Part shown: piece by piece, positions 32,209-42,780 of the stretch
Layout: each line of letters begins with the position of its first letter
Position numbering within the stretch: position 1 is the first letter of the stretch
NCBI RefSeq assembly: GCF_907165205.1
Contig: NC_058191.1
Coordinates: 9,240,501-9,304,500 of the forward strand
From: Coccinella septempunctata
Taxonomy: Eukaryota > Arthropoda > Insecta > Coleoptera > Coccinellidae
Direction of reading: 5' to 3'
DNA: 64,000 nucleotides
Position numbers and translations under genes: made by a program
The notes under the pieces: model-generated
The model's database searches: none
What the model saw: the letters and a program-made list of their open reading frames with translations, nothing else
Told to the model about the DNA's origin: nothing

Positions 32209-33828
32209 TGTGTTTTGCGCATGAGTAGTTTTCTCAGTACATCTGTGATGTGTGGAGTTATTTTTAACAAATTCCTCTGGGCTGGACTTACGTGCCCTGC
32301 TATTCACGTATTGCCTACCTACGTCTTCATTAAATAAAGATTGGGGACAATCGCGATTTCATCAATGGAAATCAGACATCTCACTTGAGTTGCGAAAAAA
32401 ATCTTATCAAAAATACATTCAATCTTTGAAAAAATAAACTGTAGAAGGTGTTTTTCACCTACTGCTTGGGATTCTGTTTGAATTTATTTTCCCCTTCTTC
32501 ATACATTTGAATATTTGCAGATTTATTTGGCGCCCTCGAATTGGAAGCAAATGTTTTTTCTCAGAGAAAGTTTTTTTGGATCTTTTACATTAGGGTGGAG
32601 ATGCCGCCCTGCTCGCCTGCTCTCTGTTTCATATAATTCAAAAGCTGTTGCATGTTTTATGTCTGTATGCTTTTTTTGAGCCAGTCGTTAAATATTATTT
32701 CCTCTTTTCATATTAGATAGAGGTCACTAAGTACCTTTTCTGTTTGGCCAATCTGAGCCAGAAGCGCATAAATGATATTACTCATTGATGTTTGAAAACC
32801 GATGAATTGATACTCTGCATCCCAACAAATGAGGTTTTTTTTTGTTCCCTGCTCTTAGTTTTGCATGGATTTGGATGTAAGTTTCACGATTTTGGTTGAA
32901 ACTTCAAGTTGAGAACCATTTAAATACAAGCGACCATTTTCGGTAACTTATTTGAGGACGTTTTCTGATGAACGCTCGTGAAACTCCAGCTTACAGGTTG
33001 ATGAGGACACAGCTGGTCGTTGTTCAGTACACAGGTGCATGTAAATATATAGGGGAGATTTAATAGATATGAACCCTCCAGTTTCAAAGAAGTTTTGCGC
33101 GAAATATTTACTAAGGAAAACCTGTATCTTTGTTATTAGGGTGGAGATGATTGCAGGTTTATATTCGTTCGAAAACTGTTGCATGTCCTATACGCTTTGC
33201 TTTCAACGAGTCAGTCACAACTCGGTGGCTCACATAAGACAGTGAACCGAATATTCACGTGAATACGAGTTTTTCGACAAAAATTAAATTTTTAGTTGAG
33301 GCAGAAATCAATGCATTTGTGTGCGTACTACCATACTTTAAAATGGGTGGCAACCCATTCAAGATGTACTTTTTCGAAGGTTTCTCAATTCATCATACAT
33401 CTGAGTACTATATTTAATCAGGTACAAGTTAAATGTGTTTGGATGTGATGGATAAAAAATATATGGGAGTTGAAGTTTCTGAAAGAATTTTAACGAAAAG
33501 AGTCTGATTCAAATTTTTTTTTTCATATTCTGTTATATTTCAGGTGTTCTTGCAATTGCAACATCTCAATACTCAGAATTCGTTCAATCACTCATTGCAC
33601 TTCACCCATCACATTCAACTATTATTTTACTCCCAAACGAACGCTAAAAAGCGAGTTCATACGTAGAGTTGCTTTATTCGATCTTTATTGCCGTTTTATT
33701 CAAACGATTGCCAGTATATCCTCGAATTTGCAAGACACAGCTAAAAGCTATCCTAGGAGTCACCAAAATCTATTGGGGCATCTAAGAAGCAGATAACATA
33801 TTTTTTCTTGCAAACCTTAACAAATTGA
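32209..33828. other. No gene; two diverged direct-repeat segments
   Basis: TTAGGGTGGAGATG, followed about 50 bp later by TTCAAAAGCTGTTGCATG and GAGCCAGTCGTTAA (about 32592-32690), recurs in weaker form at about 33137-33220 (TTAGGGTGGAGATG, TTCGAAAACTGTTGCATG, GAGTCAGTCACAAC). The offset is about 545 bp. The rest is AT-rich. Confidence 0.5.
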
Positions 33829-34640
33829 AAGAATAACAGAAAAGAATCAATCAAAATTACTCCATGGCAATCCCCAAAAACTGAAGCAAGAACTTTTCCA
33901 GCAGATTTTTGGACACGAAACTTCTTAGGTCTTGGAGAACCAGAATGTCGTCATTCCATCGATTGTTGCTTTGTTTCTGGATCGTAGAAATGTACCTAAG
34001 CCTCATCCATAGTAACAATTCGGTTTAAGGAGTCTACATGGTTTTCAAATCGACTACTGATCGAACGCGATGCTTCTACTCTTGCAAACTTTTGGTCAAC
34101 ATTCAAACATTTGGGGATTCATTTTGCAGCAATTTTTCTCATGTCCAAATTGACGTGAATTATATGATGAACGCGTTCGTATAACATATTCAGTTCTTCA
34201 GATATCCGTTTTAGCCCAATTTGACGGTCTTTTAAAATCATGTCATGAATTGCATCGATATTTTCGGGGACTGACACAGAATCTGGCCTTCCCGATCGGT
34301 CATCATCTTCAATGGAAAATTTACCTCTTCTGAAGCTTGCAGTCCAATTTTTCACGGTCGCATAGGAAGGACATTGATCACCAAGAGTATTAAGCATAAG
34401 TAAGTCTGCTTACCTCTAAACCCTTTTAAATAAAGGTACTTGATGATGGCTCGATGCTCCAATTTTTCAATTTTCACAATTTCAATGGACATCTTCTTTC
34501 TTTCAATTTATTGCGTAACTCTGGTTTACTTTTTTGACCTCAAACTTCACACTGACACTTCTGATGAGTTATTGATCGTTGCTATGGTGTAATGCAAAAT
34601 TTTTTTATGCATGGAACTGGTCTAGGCTAACTAGATATCA
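33829..34640 (-). pseudogene. Mariner (DD34D-type) transposase remnant
   Basis: On the minus strand the frame at 34397-34119 reads LGDQCPSYATVKNWTASFRRG, DRSGRPDSVSVPENIDAIHD, ILKDRQIGLKRISEELNM. This is the paired HTH region of Mos1/Himar-type mariners. An initiating MSIEIVKIEKLEHRAIIKYL lies upstream in another phase (about 34492). Downstream, after a stop, the catalytic region can be read as RIVTMDEA followed by HFYDPETKQQSMEW and PRPKKFRVQKSAGKVLA, so the first Asp is kept. The sequence ends near 33829, before the second and third catalytic Asp. The 5' flank near 34540-34590 (CACACTGACACTTCTGATG) may be the remaining terminal repeat. It is 3'-truncated and frameshifted. Confidence 0.85.
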
Positions 34641-34900
34641 ATACATCCTCGTAATTTAGCCTTTAAGTACATCCTTGATCGAATATAGAAGTGTAAATTT
34701 ATTCCGATCCATAATGCAGGAAACCCAGGTTGAATGACAACTTAAGTCAATCAACCCGTCCGATTGGAGATTCTGGATCTGCGATAAAAAACAGAAATAT
34801 GGATTTTTGTAAACCCAATATTATTTAAAGTGAAAGACAAAATTGCGAAATCAAACAACAGTAATAGCAAAAATCCCCCTGCTAATGACGAAAGAAAAAA
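34641..34900. other. No recognised feature
   Basis: AT-rich stretch between the mariner and LINE remnants. Confidence 0.4.
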
Positions 34901-35115
34901 GCAAGCTGTCCTCTTGTGATATGAGTGAAGCTTTTGATAGCATTGACCACCAATGACTTCTGAAAAAGACCAAATTCTATGGCACAAAAGGATTGGATTC
35001 GATCACGAGATTCCTGAAAAACAAATTTCAACAGTTTCAGGATGACATGTAAAGATCAGATAGAGAACGATTTACTGGTGGTGTTCCGCAGGAATCGGTC
35101 ATGGGTAGATTTAAA
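34900..35115 (+). pseudogene. LINE reverse-transcriptase fragment
   Basis: The plus strand gives CDMSEAFDSIDHQ (the D-x-S-x-A-F-D-x-x-D-H block A with the first catalytic Asp), then LLKKTKFYGTKGLDSITRFL and, after broken frames, FTGGVPQESVMG (the G-V-P-Q-G-S block). These are RT blocks of Jockey-type elements in the correct order and spacing. In-frame stops and a Gly-to-Glu change show it is dead. No C-terminal half remains. Confidence 0.65.
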
Positions 35116-36214
35116 CTACTTCTGTTGTTTTGCCAAAGTACCGATTATTTTTATATTCAGACGAGTGAGCGAATTGAAATACACCAACTGTCTTCCCACG
35201 TATTTCGAAATCGCTACAAGATGTCATTAATATGTCAACAAAATGAGAACCGCCCATAACATTTTCTATCGTTGAGAAACGAACGTAGAGAAAAATATGA
35301 AAACAACCAAATCAAGCGGCAAATGATGATCATTATTCCATTTTCCTGACCGAACCGCGCCCATTCCTACAAAAAAAAATATAAAAAAATTGACCGTACA
35401 CACGTCAGGTCGCCGAACTACGTCGGAAAGCCAAACATCGACGAGTCATATAATATGAGGTGGCTATCAATCAGAGGTCACTTGATTGATGAGAATTTTC
35501 CGTCGGAAAATAACACGAACTCCAGGCTTTGATCGATCGCCGGTTGTCACCCTATTGTCTATATAGTTTTTATTCGAGAGGTGGTTGTCGACATATCTGG
35601 GACCCTCGAACAGTTGAAGTGCGGGCTTTATTGTTATCAAACAGCGGCCTGTAGTCTAATTGAGTGGTTCGCAGTTTGTGTTGGTTTTCCGACGCCATTT
35701 TGAAAGGTTCGTGTAACAGTCGGGTTGCTGTTCGAGTGGCTGTTTACGTTGTGAATGTGCTGTGCAGTTTTGGAACGGCATGAGAGCGTTTTAATGATCG
35801 ACGTGGAATTTCACCCCGAACGGTGGAAAATGAACAGACGTCAATATTGATCGGAGAAAGTTGAAAACAATAATATTAGGAATGATGCCTTCATTTGAAT
35901 TCTACATTATGGCCACAATATCAGGGCGACGTCTAACTGACCACTAAACTTAACCTCTAAAACAGTAACCATCACCGATCACATAAAAACAAAAATTTTC
36001 TTTACCTTGACTAAACAGAAACTGTCTGGTCCAACCCGTTACTCAATGAGCACATCTGATCATTACCTAAACAACTTTACAGGGTTCAAACTAAAAAAAC
36101 GTTGCAACATGAGTGATGCGAATCTAGGCAACATAAGCCTTTGTCTATGTCTAAGCGCGACATAGATTTTCAATCTATTTATCACACAACAATGCGGAAA
36201 TATCCTTCACTAAA
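35116..36214 (+). other. GC-richer island, otherwise unassigned
   Basis: Between about 35400 and 35830 the sequence is CpG-richer (ACTACGTCGGAAAGCCAAAC is typical) and includes CGCAGTTTGTGTTGGTTTTC. This could be an alternative promoter or 5' exon for the downstream plus-strand gene, but no decisive donor or initiator is visible. The remainder is AT-rich. Confidence 0.25.
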
Positions 36215-36485
36215 TGTCATTTGGAAACATAGACATAGAGACATGGACTGAGCAATACCACCATAAAATTGTCTATTTCATAGAAAGAGAGAAATGATCG
36301 TCGGGCATTTACCTGTCTTTTTTTTGTTCACTTAGAGGTGAGTGTGGACTAATCAAAATTCTAGAAAAAGACAACTGCATGCCCGATGTTCAGTTTCTCT
36401 CTGTCACTTTTTTTGACCGTATTTTATGCATAGATAGAAAGGGAATGCACAGTCCATGTCTCTATGTCTATGTTTTGAAACCAAT
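36215..36485. mobile_element. MITE-like palindrome
   Basis: The left arm GGAAACATAGACATAGAGAC, then ATGGACTG, pairs with CAGTCCATGTCTCTATGTCT, then ATGTTTTGAAACC. The inner blocks GAAAGAGAGAAATGATCGTC, GGGCATTT and AAATGCATGCCCGATG-type sequence also pair (GCATGCCCGATGTTCAGTTT). The whole 270 bp can fold. A partial extra copy of the motif (TTGTCTATGTCTAAGCG) lies just upstream at 36142. Confidence 0.75.
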
Positions 36486-37735
36486 GAAAGATTGGAATTA
36501 CGTGCCAGGCTGACATGAAGATTGTGACATGTCAGGGTGCTAGGAAACAAATGGAAAAGTTGAAACAAGCAAAATCCTTATTCCAATGAAGTTTTGTTGT
36601 ATTTTTTATTATTTCAAAAACAACATAAAAAATCCGTACCGAACGTGCCGAAAGTTGAGAGTCAACATTAAATATAACACGATATAACATAACTAGCTTA
36701 TTAAACCATCGGCCTCGCTCGTTTAATATTATTGGAACACGCTAGTGTACACTGTACCATTGTAAAGACTGCATTGTGCCTTCCCTCTTTTTTCAATTTC
36801 ACACCACACCGAGGCAGCCGTCACTTGGCAATGTGGGGCTAGTCTCAAATCAATCTCAATTTAATTTCTGGCCTAAATTTGCACTTCCTCAACTTGTCGC
36901 TGTGAAATATTAGTTAAAAAATATACTGCAAGCAAATTTTCCATCAGAAATAAATTCCTTTGCATATTGATTCATTCATTTCATACCAGTCAAAAGACCT
37001 CCCAAAATGGAATATCATTTTGGATTGAAACTACAATCTAAATGCATATTGTGAGTTATCCTCAGAAGACATCACTGTCTTTCAATAGAAAACTTCGATC
37101 TTTTTAATATTATACAATAATTGTAGTTAATCCCTTTTCTTGATCTCTCTTGAGAAACATCGATATTTCTCTCTCAGGTCTTCATTATATAGTAATGAAT
37201 TTCACACTTGAACTTTCTTCAATTAATTTTCTGTACTATGATGAAATCCCCATCAAAGTCGGACATTTTTTATTCGGTAAGGTCGAATGCGAAAAATGGT
37301 TGAATTTTTGTCTACAAAATAATGAACAACATTTCGAAAATCTTTTATACTAAAACATTTTTCATTATTTTCATGTTTGATTGCAACTCTTGCTATCGTA
37401 ACTATTCTACTATTATCTTTTTATTTTTTTTGGAAGTACTAAAAAAAGATCAATTGTATGACATTTTGGGAAGAACAATCGAAACACGGTGCCACTCGAC
37501 CTCCCTTCCATTTAAGATTTTAGTGGTTGCTCATTCATTGGAACTAAACGCATAAAATGTCCCCTACGAATAAATGTTCACTTCTTTCTGCATACTTTCT
37601 GATTTTCCAAGGGGACCGAGATATAAAGTTCCTTCTCAAATTGACGCAGTGTGTATGCACCAGTCTCAGTATTTGTGAATAAATTTCTGATCATGTGATA
37701 CTCGACCACCCCATTCAGTAGTAAAAGATCAGAAA
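36486..37735. other. No supported gene; possible transposase C-terminus
   Basis: A plus frame ending at 37353 finishes with EKWLNFCLQNNEQHFENLLY, reminiscent of the DUF4817-type transposase ending (KCLEINGQNFEHLL at 17079), but nothing upstream supports it. The rest is AT-rich. Confidence 0.25.
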
Positions 37736-37737
37736 CT

Positions 37738-38975
37738 TTGATGCCTGCTTGGAAGTACTCTAAGATAGGGTGTAAAAGCCTCCATACCAACAACACAGCT
37801 AGAATACAGCATAATGGCTCTACACCCGACCATTTCTTAACCAACTCTGGAATAAAACAAGGCTGCGTTTTAGCACCTTTACAGTTCAACATTTTTGCCA
37901 TAGCTGTCTCGATAATTGCTGACATTGAGTATGTCTGTAAGAGGTGATGGAGTAAGATTCAGAATTGATGAAGGCCTGTTTAACCTGAAGCGCCTCAGAG
38001 CAAAAAACCGTACAAAGTTTATCACGGAATATCAATATGCAGACGCCTGCGCACTTATCGCTTGCAGCCCAGAGGATCTACAGATAATGTTGGACACCTA
38101 TAAACATACATATATACGAAGATTTAGGCCTTAGACTCAATATTGACAAACCCAAAATACTTTTAAGTCCGACAGAAAGACTTCAAACAGATATTAGCCT
38201 GGAGGATGAAACACTACAGCAGGTCGAGTAGTTCAAATACTTCGGAAGCTTCATAAATACTAGGGCTAACCTGGACACGGAAATACACAACCGTACCAAT
38301 TCGGCATTACGGGCATTCTGGAAGCTGAAGAACAGAGTGTTTCAAAATCATGACCTCAATCTGAAGACCAAGACTGCTGTTTACAAAGAAGTGGTCCTTC
38401 CAACGCTTATATGAAACATATAAAACAGCTTGAAGGAAAGCAACAACATATTCTCAGACAAATAATGCACATCAGATGGTTCCACAAAGTTTCGAATACA
38501 TAAGTCTTGCAACGCGCGAGTTGTATAACAATTGAGACTCAAGTAACGAGATCCCGACTCAGATGGGGTGGCCACATTCTGAGGATGCAAGACACAAGAC
38601 TCCCCAAAATAGCTCTGTATCGCGAATTCACAGAGGGAACTCGGAAACCAGGAGTCCAGTATAAGCGGTTTAATGATATACTGCATCAATCCCTAAAATC
38701 AATTAATGCCAATCATAACTGGGAACAACTAGAGTTAGACAGATCACAGTGGAGGTCTTTGGTCCACAGTTATAGTGGAGACCTGAGAAGAATACAGCGG
38801 CGGCCAGATCTGGTTGGTGACTATCCATGCCCGGAGTGTGGAAGGATCTGTAAGTCCCGGTTGGGGTCTCTTCAGTCACAGGGCAAACAGTAAGAAATTA
38901 TAAGTTTGATCGCACCGATAGTTTTGTTTGAGTCTCTTTGTAGATTTATTATTATATATTATTATTGTTATTCAT
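37738..38975 (+). pseudogene. Non-LTR reverse transcriptase, C-terminal half, decayed
   Basis: Read across several frames: KSLHTNNTARIQHNGSTP, SGIKQGCVLAPLQFNIFAIA (RT palm block), FRIDEGLFNLKRLRA, TEYQYADACALIACS (38036-38047 holds the catalytic box, with the second Asp changed to Ala), LGLRLNIDKPKILLSP, FKYFGSFINTRANLDTEI, ALRAFWKLKNRVFQNHDLNL, and then the open frame 38507-38893 with SRLRWGGHILRMQDTRLPKI and a C-terminal Cys finger CPECGRICKSRLGS. The order and the 3' ATT-rich tail (about 38948-38973) fit a full 3' half. Several frameshifts and the lost Asp make it inactive. The finger-bearing C-terminus is known in a widespread insect LINE lineage that I cannot name with certainty. Confidence 0.85.
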
Positions 38976-40428
38976 AATTTGAGAGTTGATGTCTCGGTTG
39001 ATGTATATTAAAAATGATAAATTTCAAGGTAGAAAGAGTTGATACTGTGTCAGGTTTTCAAAAAACTAAACAATACCAACCTTTGGCGTGTCGTGAATAA
39101 GTGCGACTTCACTTTCATTATGAACAAAAACGAAATGTCGATGTCAAACAAAACAATTCAGATGTTGCCTACTATTGTGTGGCGTTCTCCAGCTGCTTTA
39201 GATTTCGACGAAAAATCTATATTTTTCCCTGACGGTCCACCGATGCTGTAAACTTATTCATAGTATCGGCAGAAGGTTATGCTACTTTATTTTGTTTATC
39301 CTCAATCAAAAGTTGCTTATTCCTCTGTTGAAAGTTTGAATTCTCAATTCTCATGTAATTAATCCTTGCTGTAGGGTAGGTTGAAAAGGTCTGGTATTCA
39401 TGCCTGAAAATAACTGTCAAAATTAGTCCCGATAATGAATGCGATCAATTAGAAGTACATCATTCCGAGATTATCGAAGTTTGCAGGATTCGCGAATTGA
39501 AACAGCGTCAGGCTCCGGTACAGATACTTCCGATATCATCAATTCTTGTTTACCGTTCTGGAAATATCCTTTCAATGAGTTTACCCAAACTGCCGCATCG
39601 AGGAATGAAGTTTTCATTAACCTCGCAGTCGATATCGGATTTGCTGCCATGTATAATGCAACGCTTGGAACAAATCGGCGATGATAGAACATTGGAGGTT
39701 CTGTCGTTCTTCTATTCAGAACATCATTCGCCTGGAGTTGGTGTCACATCATTCGGAATGTTTTTTTATGGGATTGTTTTTTTCATGTATCATACGAAGA
39801 TATGTATGGTACCCCGTTGACATTTTTCCTCTGCTTACACTGAGATCTGGAACGTGGAACAGGTTTTTAGGATCTGTCTCTTGTTCCATTTCTTTACACC
39901 CGCTTCATTGTTATTTTCAGATTGTAAAAATTTGTAACACTCTTTTTCAAAAGAATATATATATATATATACCTAAAATCTTTAAAAAACTGGCGAAATT
40001 AATGAAGAATGTGTTCTAGATAAAGATAAATTGTATGGTGATATTTTATTATCTCGAGAGTTTTGTCAATTTTGAGTAGTATCTGTGTAGATTTGGAGAT
40101 GATTCGTTAAATTGCTAGACTTCATTCATATTGATGCATATGTTATGACTATAAGGATAGACAAATAAAATTAGATAAACTTATGATCACCCGGCCAAAC
40201 TTAGGTTTAGCTTCGGGGATATGCTTATGTTAGTTTCTACTATCTTCAGCCGGCTAAGCTTTAGTGTAACTACGCCCATTGGCTGAAAATGAAGAAGCTA
40301 ATGTGAAAATAGCGAAAGTATTTTTGGAAATTAAAAAAATTTATAAAATTTTTTACGAATTCCACATATATTTTCAATAGTAGATAAGCATTCTGTTAAG
40401 AAGTTGGGAATGAGCATACAAGGACACA
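38976..40428. other. No recognised gene
   Basis: About 39420-39740 is GC-richer, with overlapping small frames on both strands that show no family. An (AT)n run lies at 39953-39971. The remainder is AT-rich. Confidence 0.45.
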
Positions 40429-40563
40429 ATGTGCGGAATTAAACTTCTGTTTCTTTTGTCCCTCAACTCATTTTTACTAGCCAATCCAAAAATCTTAACG
40501 CTTGATGACAAAACTGTGGAGAAACATGCTACTTTGAGTGTGAAGATAAACTCACGAGTTTAG
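40429..40563 (+). CDS. Small ORF with signal-peptide-like N-terminus
   Basis: ATG to TAG encodes 44 residues. The start MCGIKLLFLLSLNSFLLANP has a basic residue, a hydrophobic core and a plausible cleavage site after LLA. The remainder is short, polar and Cys-free. It could be a small secreted peptide or a first exon, but short hydrophobic frames arise often by chance in AT-rich DNA, and no promoter, splice site or conservation can be judged here. Confidence 0.12.
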   Translation: MCGIKLLFLLSLNSFLLANPKILTLDDKTVEKHATLSVKINSRV

Positions 40564-41892
40564 TCTCATTTCAATACAATTATTGTTTTTCACTTTTCAC
40601 CAGAAAAATTCAAGAGGACTGCGATAAGAAAAAAATTGAAAGTCGTATCTTGAAATCTAGGCTCAGTCTCCTTTCTAGTAAAGAATTCTGGCTACGCCCA
40701 TGTTTTAGAGGTACAGATGATAAGATCAGCTTTCGGCTCAGTATTGTGCAACTTCGAATCCTCAGCAAAATTTCAGGCAGATCTTTAATTCATTATACTT
40801 TTTCGTTCTGTATTCTAGAAAAGAGACGAACCGAGAAAATTTCAATACGATCAATTTCAAATCAACCGAAGTGAATTCTCTATTCAGAATTTAGGATTTA
40901 GGTATTTTAATCTGGATGATTTTTTAAATCTGTATCGGTATTGAATTAAGCATTGTGGTTCAAATATGGGGGTAGTTTACTCACCTGATTTTAAGTTCAG
41001 ATAGAGGAGAACATGTTTTAATTATGTAGATATATCAAACATTCTTTGATGTTGGGAATTTGGCATAGTTAATTCGTGAATCCATGGCAGTAAAACGACA
41101 GTTTTTTTTTTCGAAAAGACGTCGCGTCAGTTCATTTTCTTGAATTTTTGATATTCAGTAGGTAGACAAGTTAGTAGGTACCTATACGTTTTTTAGGGGT
41201 CTGAAATTTTGCTATCAATATCAGCAGGACTCGTATGTTTTGGCTACATACTTTTGAAGGTTGATGAAGGGGATGGAAAAAGGCTTTTATCCCACCTCTA
41301 TAAAAAAGCATTACAAAGGAGGTGGTTCGTCCAACATAAAAACTTCTGTAAGAATTATTATATTTATATCTAATAAACTACGTATTATGGAGAGATAGAA
41401 GCTCCTCCCTATCTCAGGTGGAGCACTTATATTATAAAATCAGAACCTTCAAAAGTATGATACTTTTGCCGGAGAGGTCAAAATATAGAACAAACCAATA
41501 ATTAAGGAAATTTAACCGAAATCAATTTTCCATTCAAATCGTCAAATAGTCAACAAAATCTCATTCATATCCCGGTTACAACTGAATAAGGTTATATGGT
41601 ATTGTGATGACCAATTAGCCCCGTGGTGACTCGGTCACCAGTAGCGTAATTTTAGGGTATGTTATGATCTATATTTTCAGGAGAACCCCCTTGCTTTTTG
41701 ATTGATGAGGGTTTGACTTTCATGGGCACTACGCACCGCAGCATTGCGATGCCTCTTCTTTCCAGTAAGAATTGGAGTGATGGAAAACTTGATCTTTTTA
41801 AAAGCTATGATACTGTAAAACTTCATATCTCTTGTTTCAAATTTTATAGGAGTGATATAAATCGATCATTTTTTCGAAATCTGCAGTCATAT
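40564..41892. other. No recognised gene; weak inverted repeat at 41.2-41.5 kb
   Basis: CTACATACTTTTGAAGGTTG (about 41243) and ACCTTCAAAAGTATGATACT (about 41445) are complementary and bound about 220 bp with shorter inner matches (CACCTC / GAGGTGG). It is probably another small MITE. The rest is AT-rich. Confidence 0.4.
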
Positions 41893-42780
41893 ACAGGGTG
41901 GTGTATTTGAAGGTGAGGCTTTTTTTCAACAGAAGGTAGAACTGGTCAAAATGAAGCGTTTCACCAAAAATCATCGATATAAAACTTTCAAAATGACAAA
42001 GTGGAAAAAAAATTGAAAATGATTACTGAAATAGATCCTAATACGACCGTTTGTTAGCTCAGTTATCGCAAAGCATTGGGAAAAATCACCTGATTCGAAC
42101 ATGTGGTTTTGTTTAGGATATTGGCTCGTTCAATATTTATGTGGTAATGAAATTGGAAACTTAGGATTGCCGAATTGTCCTCATGGTTTTTCAGTATCTT
42201 ACACGATTTTATGAAATGCCTCATTTCGATACCAACTGACAGAAGAGACTTAGGACACAATCGTAAAAAGTAGGACAATACTTCAAAATCAAACCAATAA
42301 AATTCTTCCAAATTATTCACGAATTTTGTCACAATAGGCATCACAATCTTCTTGTTCGAACATTAAAAAAATCGTCGTAAAATTAGGATGAAATGAGGAA
42401 ACATCATAGCACTCTTTCAACATAACTAACATAAGCACTTTCAAGAAACTGCCTCGATTTTCAACTTTTTTTTTTCACCCTAAATTGCACGATACAACAA
42501 TTATGACTCTCGCAGAAGTGACCTGATGCATCTAATCCGTTGAGCTTGGTACTGAACCATTCGTGGTCCAACCATATGTTTACGGTTTGTTTCATTTTTT
42601 CGATGCCGGAGTCACCTTCCACAGTCCCATACTTAAAATTCAATGAAATTTTGTCGAACTTCTAGGGGTTGTATCTCAGCCATCCTGGATATTTGATATA
42701 GACAATTTTTTGTGAAACGACTTATTTTGATGAGTTCTACCTTCTGTCAAAAAAAAACCTCACCTTTGAAAACCTAGAAT
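41893..42780. mobile_element. Inverted-repeat element with GAAGGTGAGG ends
   Basis: The left arm TACAGGGTGGTGTATTTGAA, GGTGAGGCTTTTTTTCAACA, GAAGGTAGAACTGGTCAAAA pairs with the right arm TGATGAGTTCTACCTTCTGT, CAAAAAAAAACCTCACCTTT, GAAAAC. The terminal repeat is about 75 bp. The right end has lost a clear CACCCTGTA. The interior (about 700 bp) has no recognised transposase. Confidence 0.65.

Noticed and set aside
37150..37353. Possible third DUF4817-type transposase from its C-terminal NNEQHFENLL
   Set aside because: Only about ten residues resemble the family; no upstream catalytic blocks or terminal repeats found.
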